Of a stretch of DNA of 14,906 nt, positions 14,142 through 14,906 are shown one piece after another. This stretch comes from JBAYST01 sp041676005 (lineage in GTDB: Bacteria; Bacillota_I; Bacilli_A; RFN20; CAG-826). The notes below the pieces were generated by a model. That model was not told the DNA's origin. It searched no databases and was given only the letters and a program-made list of their open reading frames with translations. Location of the stretch: the NCBI GenBank assembly GCA_041676005.1, contig JBAYST010000019.1:1-14906 (forward strand). Reading direction: 5' to 3'. The position numbers were made by a program, and so were the translations under genes. Positions within the stretch are counted from its first letter, which is position 1. Every line of letters starts with the position of its first letter.

Positions 14142-14906
14142 TTATTCGTCTAGTGAATCTATCAAAGCTTGGCCACTTGCATCAGAGGGCATTCGTAAGT
14201 CTCCGCGCGGTGAAATTGCCACCGAACCAACTTTTATCCCATCTGGCAAACAAGATCTTTTAAATTGATTATTGAAAAATCGCGTTAAGAATTTTTTGAG
14301 CCAATTTTTAATTACTTCTGGGGAATATATTCCTTCGTATGCGTGACTTGCAAGAAAAAGAATTTTCTTTGGTGAAAAATTATGTCTTAAGAAATAGTAG
14401 ATAAAGAAGTCGTTTAATTCATAAGGGCCGACAACATCTTCGGTTTTTTGGGCGATTTCACCTTTTTCTAGAAGAAGGAGTTCAGGAGAAATCGGAGTGA
14501 GAAGAATGTCATTCAAAGTTTCAAAGATCTCGCGATGATCTAAAGCGTATTGGCGAATCAACTCTTTGACCAAAGTTTTTGGAATTGAGGAATTTAACCC
14601 ATACATCGATAGATGATCTCCTCCGTAAGTCGTCCACCCTAGACACAACTCGCTCAAATCACCGGTCCCAACCATCAAGCCCCCGACTTTATTTGCATAA
14701 TCCATGAGGATTTGGGCTCGCTCTCTTGCTTGGGCGTTTTCAAATGTGATTGAACGATCGTTTTCATCTAGTTTTATGTCTTTGAAATGTTGTTTGATTG
14801 CCTCGGTGATGTTTATCTCTTTAAGTGTCACATTTGTTTGTCTTGCAAGTTGGACTGCGTTTTCATATGTTCTTTTGCTCGTTCCAAAGGACGGAAGTGT
14901 TAAGGC
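14142..14906 (-). CDS. nadE: NAD+ synthetase, C-terminal part (glutamine-dependent type)
   Basis: Converts deamido-NAD to NAD, the step after NadD. The frame is open to the window edge (254 residues seen; 25 codons precede the GTG at 14831, which is internal, not a start). The visible region is the synthetase domain: TLPSFGTSKRTYENAVQLA near the edge, GTGDLSELCLGWTTYGGDH with the substrate loop, SSIPKTLVKELI and, near the end, ISPRGDLRMPSDASG. The 'PRGDLRMPSDA' ending is typical of the long enzymes that carry an N-terminal glutaminase (nitrilase) domain, which would be encoded beyond the window. The ATP P-loop (SGGxDS) is also outside. It is the first visible gene before efp on the same strand. 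Confidence 0.92.
   Translation of the reverse strand, partial: ALTLPSFGTSKRTYENAVQLARQTNVTLKEINITEAIKQHFKDIKLDENDRSITFENAQARERAQILMDYANKVGGLMVGTGDLSELCLGWTTYGGDHLSMYGLNSSIPKTLVKELIRQYALDHREIFETLNDILLTPISPELLLLEKGEIAQKTEDVVGPYELNDFFIYYFLRHNFSPKKILFLASHAYEGIYSPEVIKNWLKKFLTRFFNNQFKRSCLPDGIKVGSVAISPRGDLRMPSDASGQALIDSLDE

Noticed and set aside
1..14906. UGA read as tryptophan (mycoplasma code)
   Set aside because: All housekeeping genes use TGG for Trp, with no in-frame TGA; yhbY ends in TGA overlapping the nadD ATG and the MazF-like gene also ends in TGA, so the standard bacterial code fits.

Overview
The window looks like a housekeeping segment from a small, AT-rich, low-GC Gram-positive bacterium in the Firmicutes/Mollicutes range, for example an Acholeplasma-, RF39- or Erysipelotrichia-like lineage. 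Three things point that way. The gene pairs xerD-deoB, yqeG-yqeH-yhbY-nadD-yqeK and plsY/parE-parC are Bacillus-type synteny. NadD and YqeK are fused, and EF-P has a Met-tipped, Mollicutes-like loop. UGA is used as a stop (yhbY and the MazF-like gene both end in TGA), so this is not a UGA=Trp mycoplasma. The placement is inferred from protein features only; no rRNA is present.

Layout. 1-3704 (+) is a gene string: 5'-truncated xerD, deoB, a lipoprotein solute-binding protein and an SsuC/TauC-type permease, closed by a strong terminator at about 3724-3757. The 3' arm of that terminator also carries the Shine-Dalgarno of the next gene, a solitary MazF/PemK-family protein (3758-4297, +). A 223-base convergent gap (4298-4520) holds an 11-bp repeat pair and two terminator-like hairpins. 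4521-7549 (-) is the yqeG-yqeH-yhbY-nadD/yqeK operon: ribosome assembly, NAD synthesis and Ap4A removal. 7673-12230 (-) is parE-parC (topoisomerase IV). plsY (12329-13066, +) is divergent from parE. 13067-13276 is another convergent gap with three tandem copies of the same 11-bp repeat and two terminators. 13277-14906 (-) holds yneF, efp and the 3' part of nadE.

How the genes fit together. XerD and topoisomerase IV both act in resolving and decatenating sister chromosomes. NadD and NadE catalyse the last two steps of NAD synthesis. YqeH and YhbY act on ribosomal subunit assembly and EF-P on translation of polyproline. PlsY makes lysophosphatidic acid for membranes, and DeoB links nucleoside breakdown to pentose phosphates. 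The parts that depart from an ordinary core genome are the orphan MazF-like gene with its terminator/RBS hairpin, the dispersed stop-codon-rich 11-bp repeat found after two unrelated plus-strand genes, and a palindrome laid over the -35 of efp. I saw no rRNA, tRNA, CRISPR array, transposase or prophage genes.
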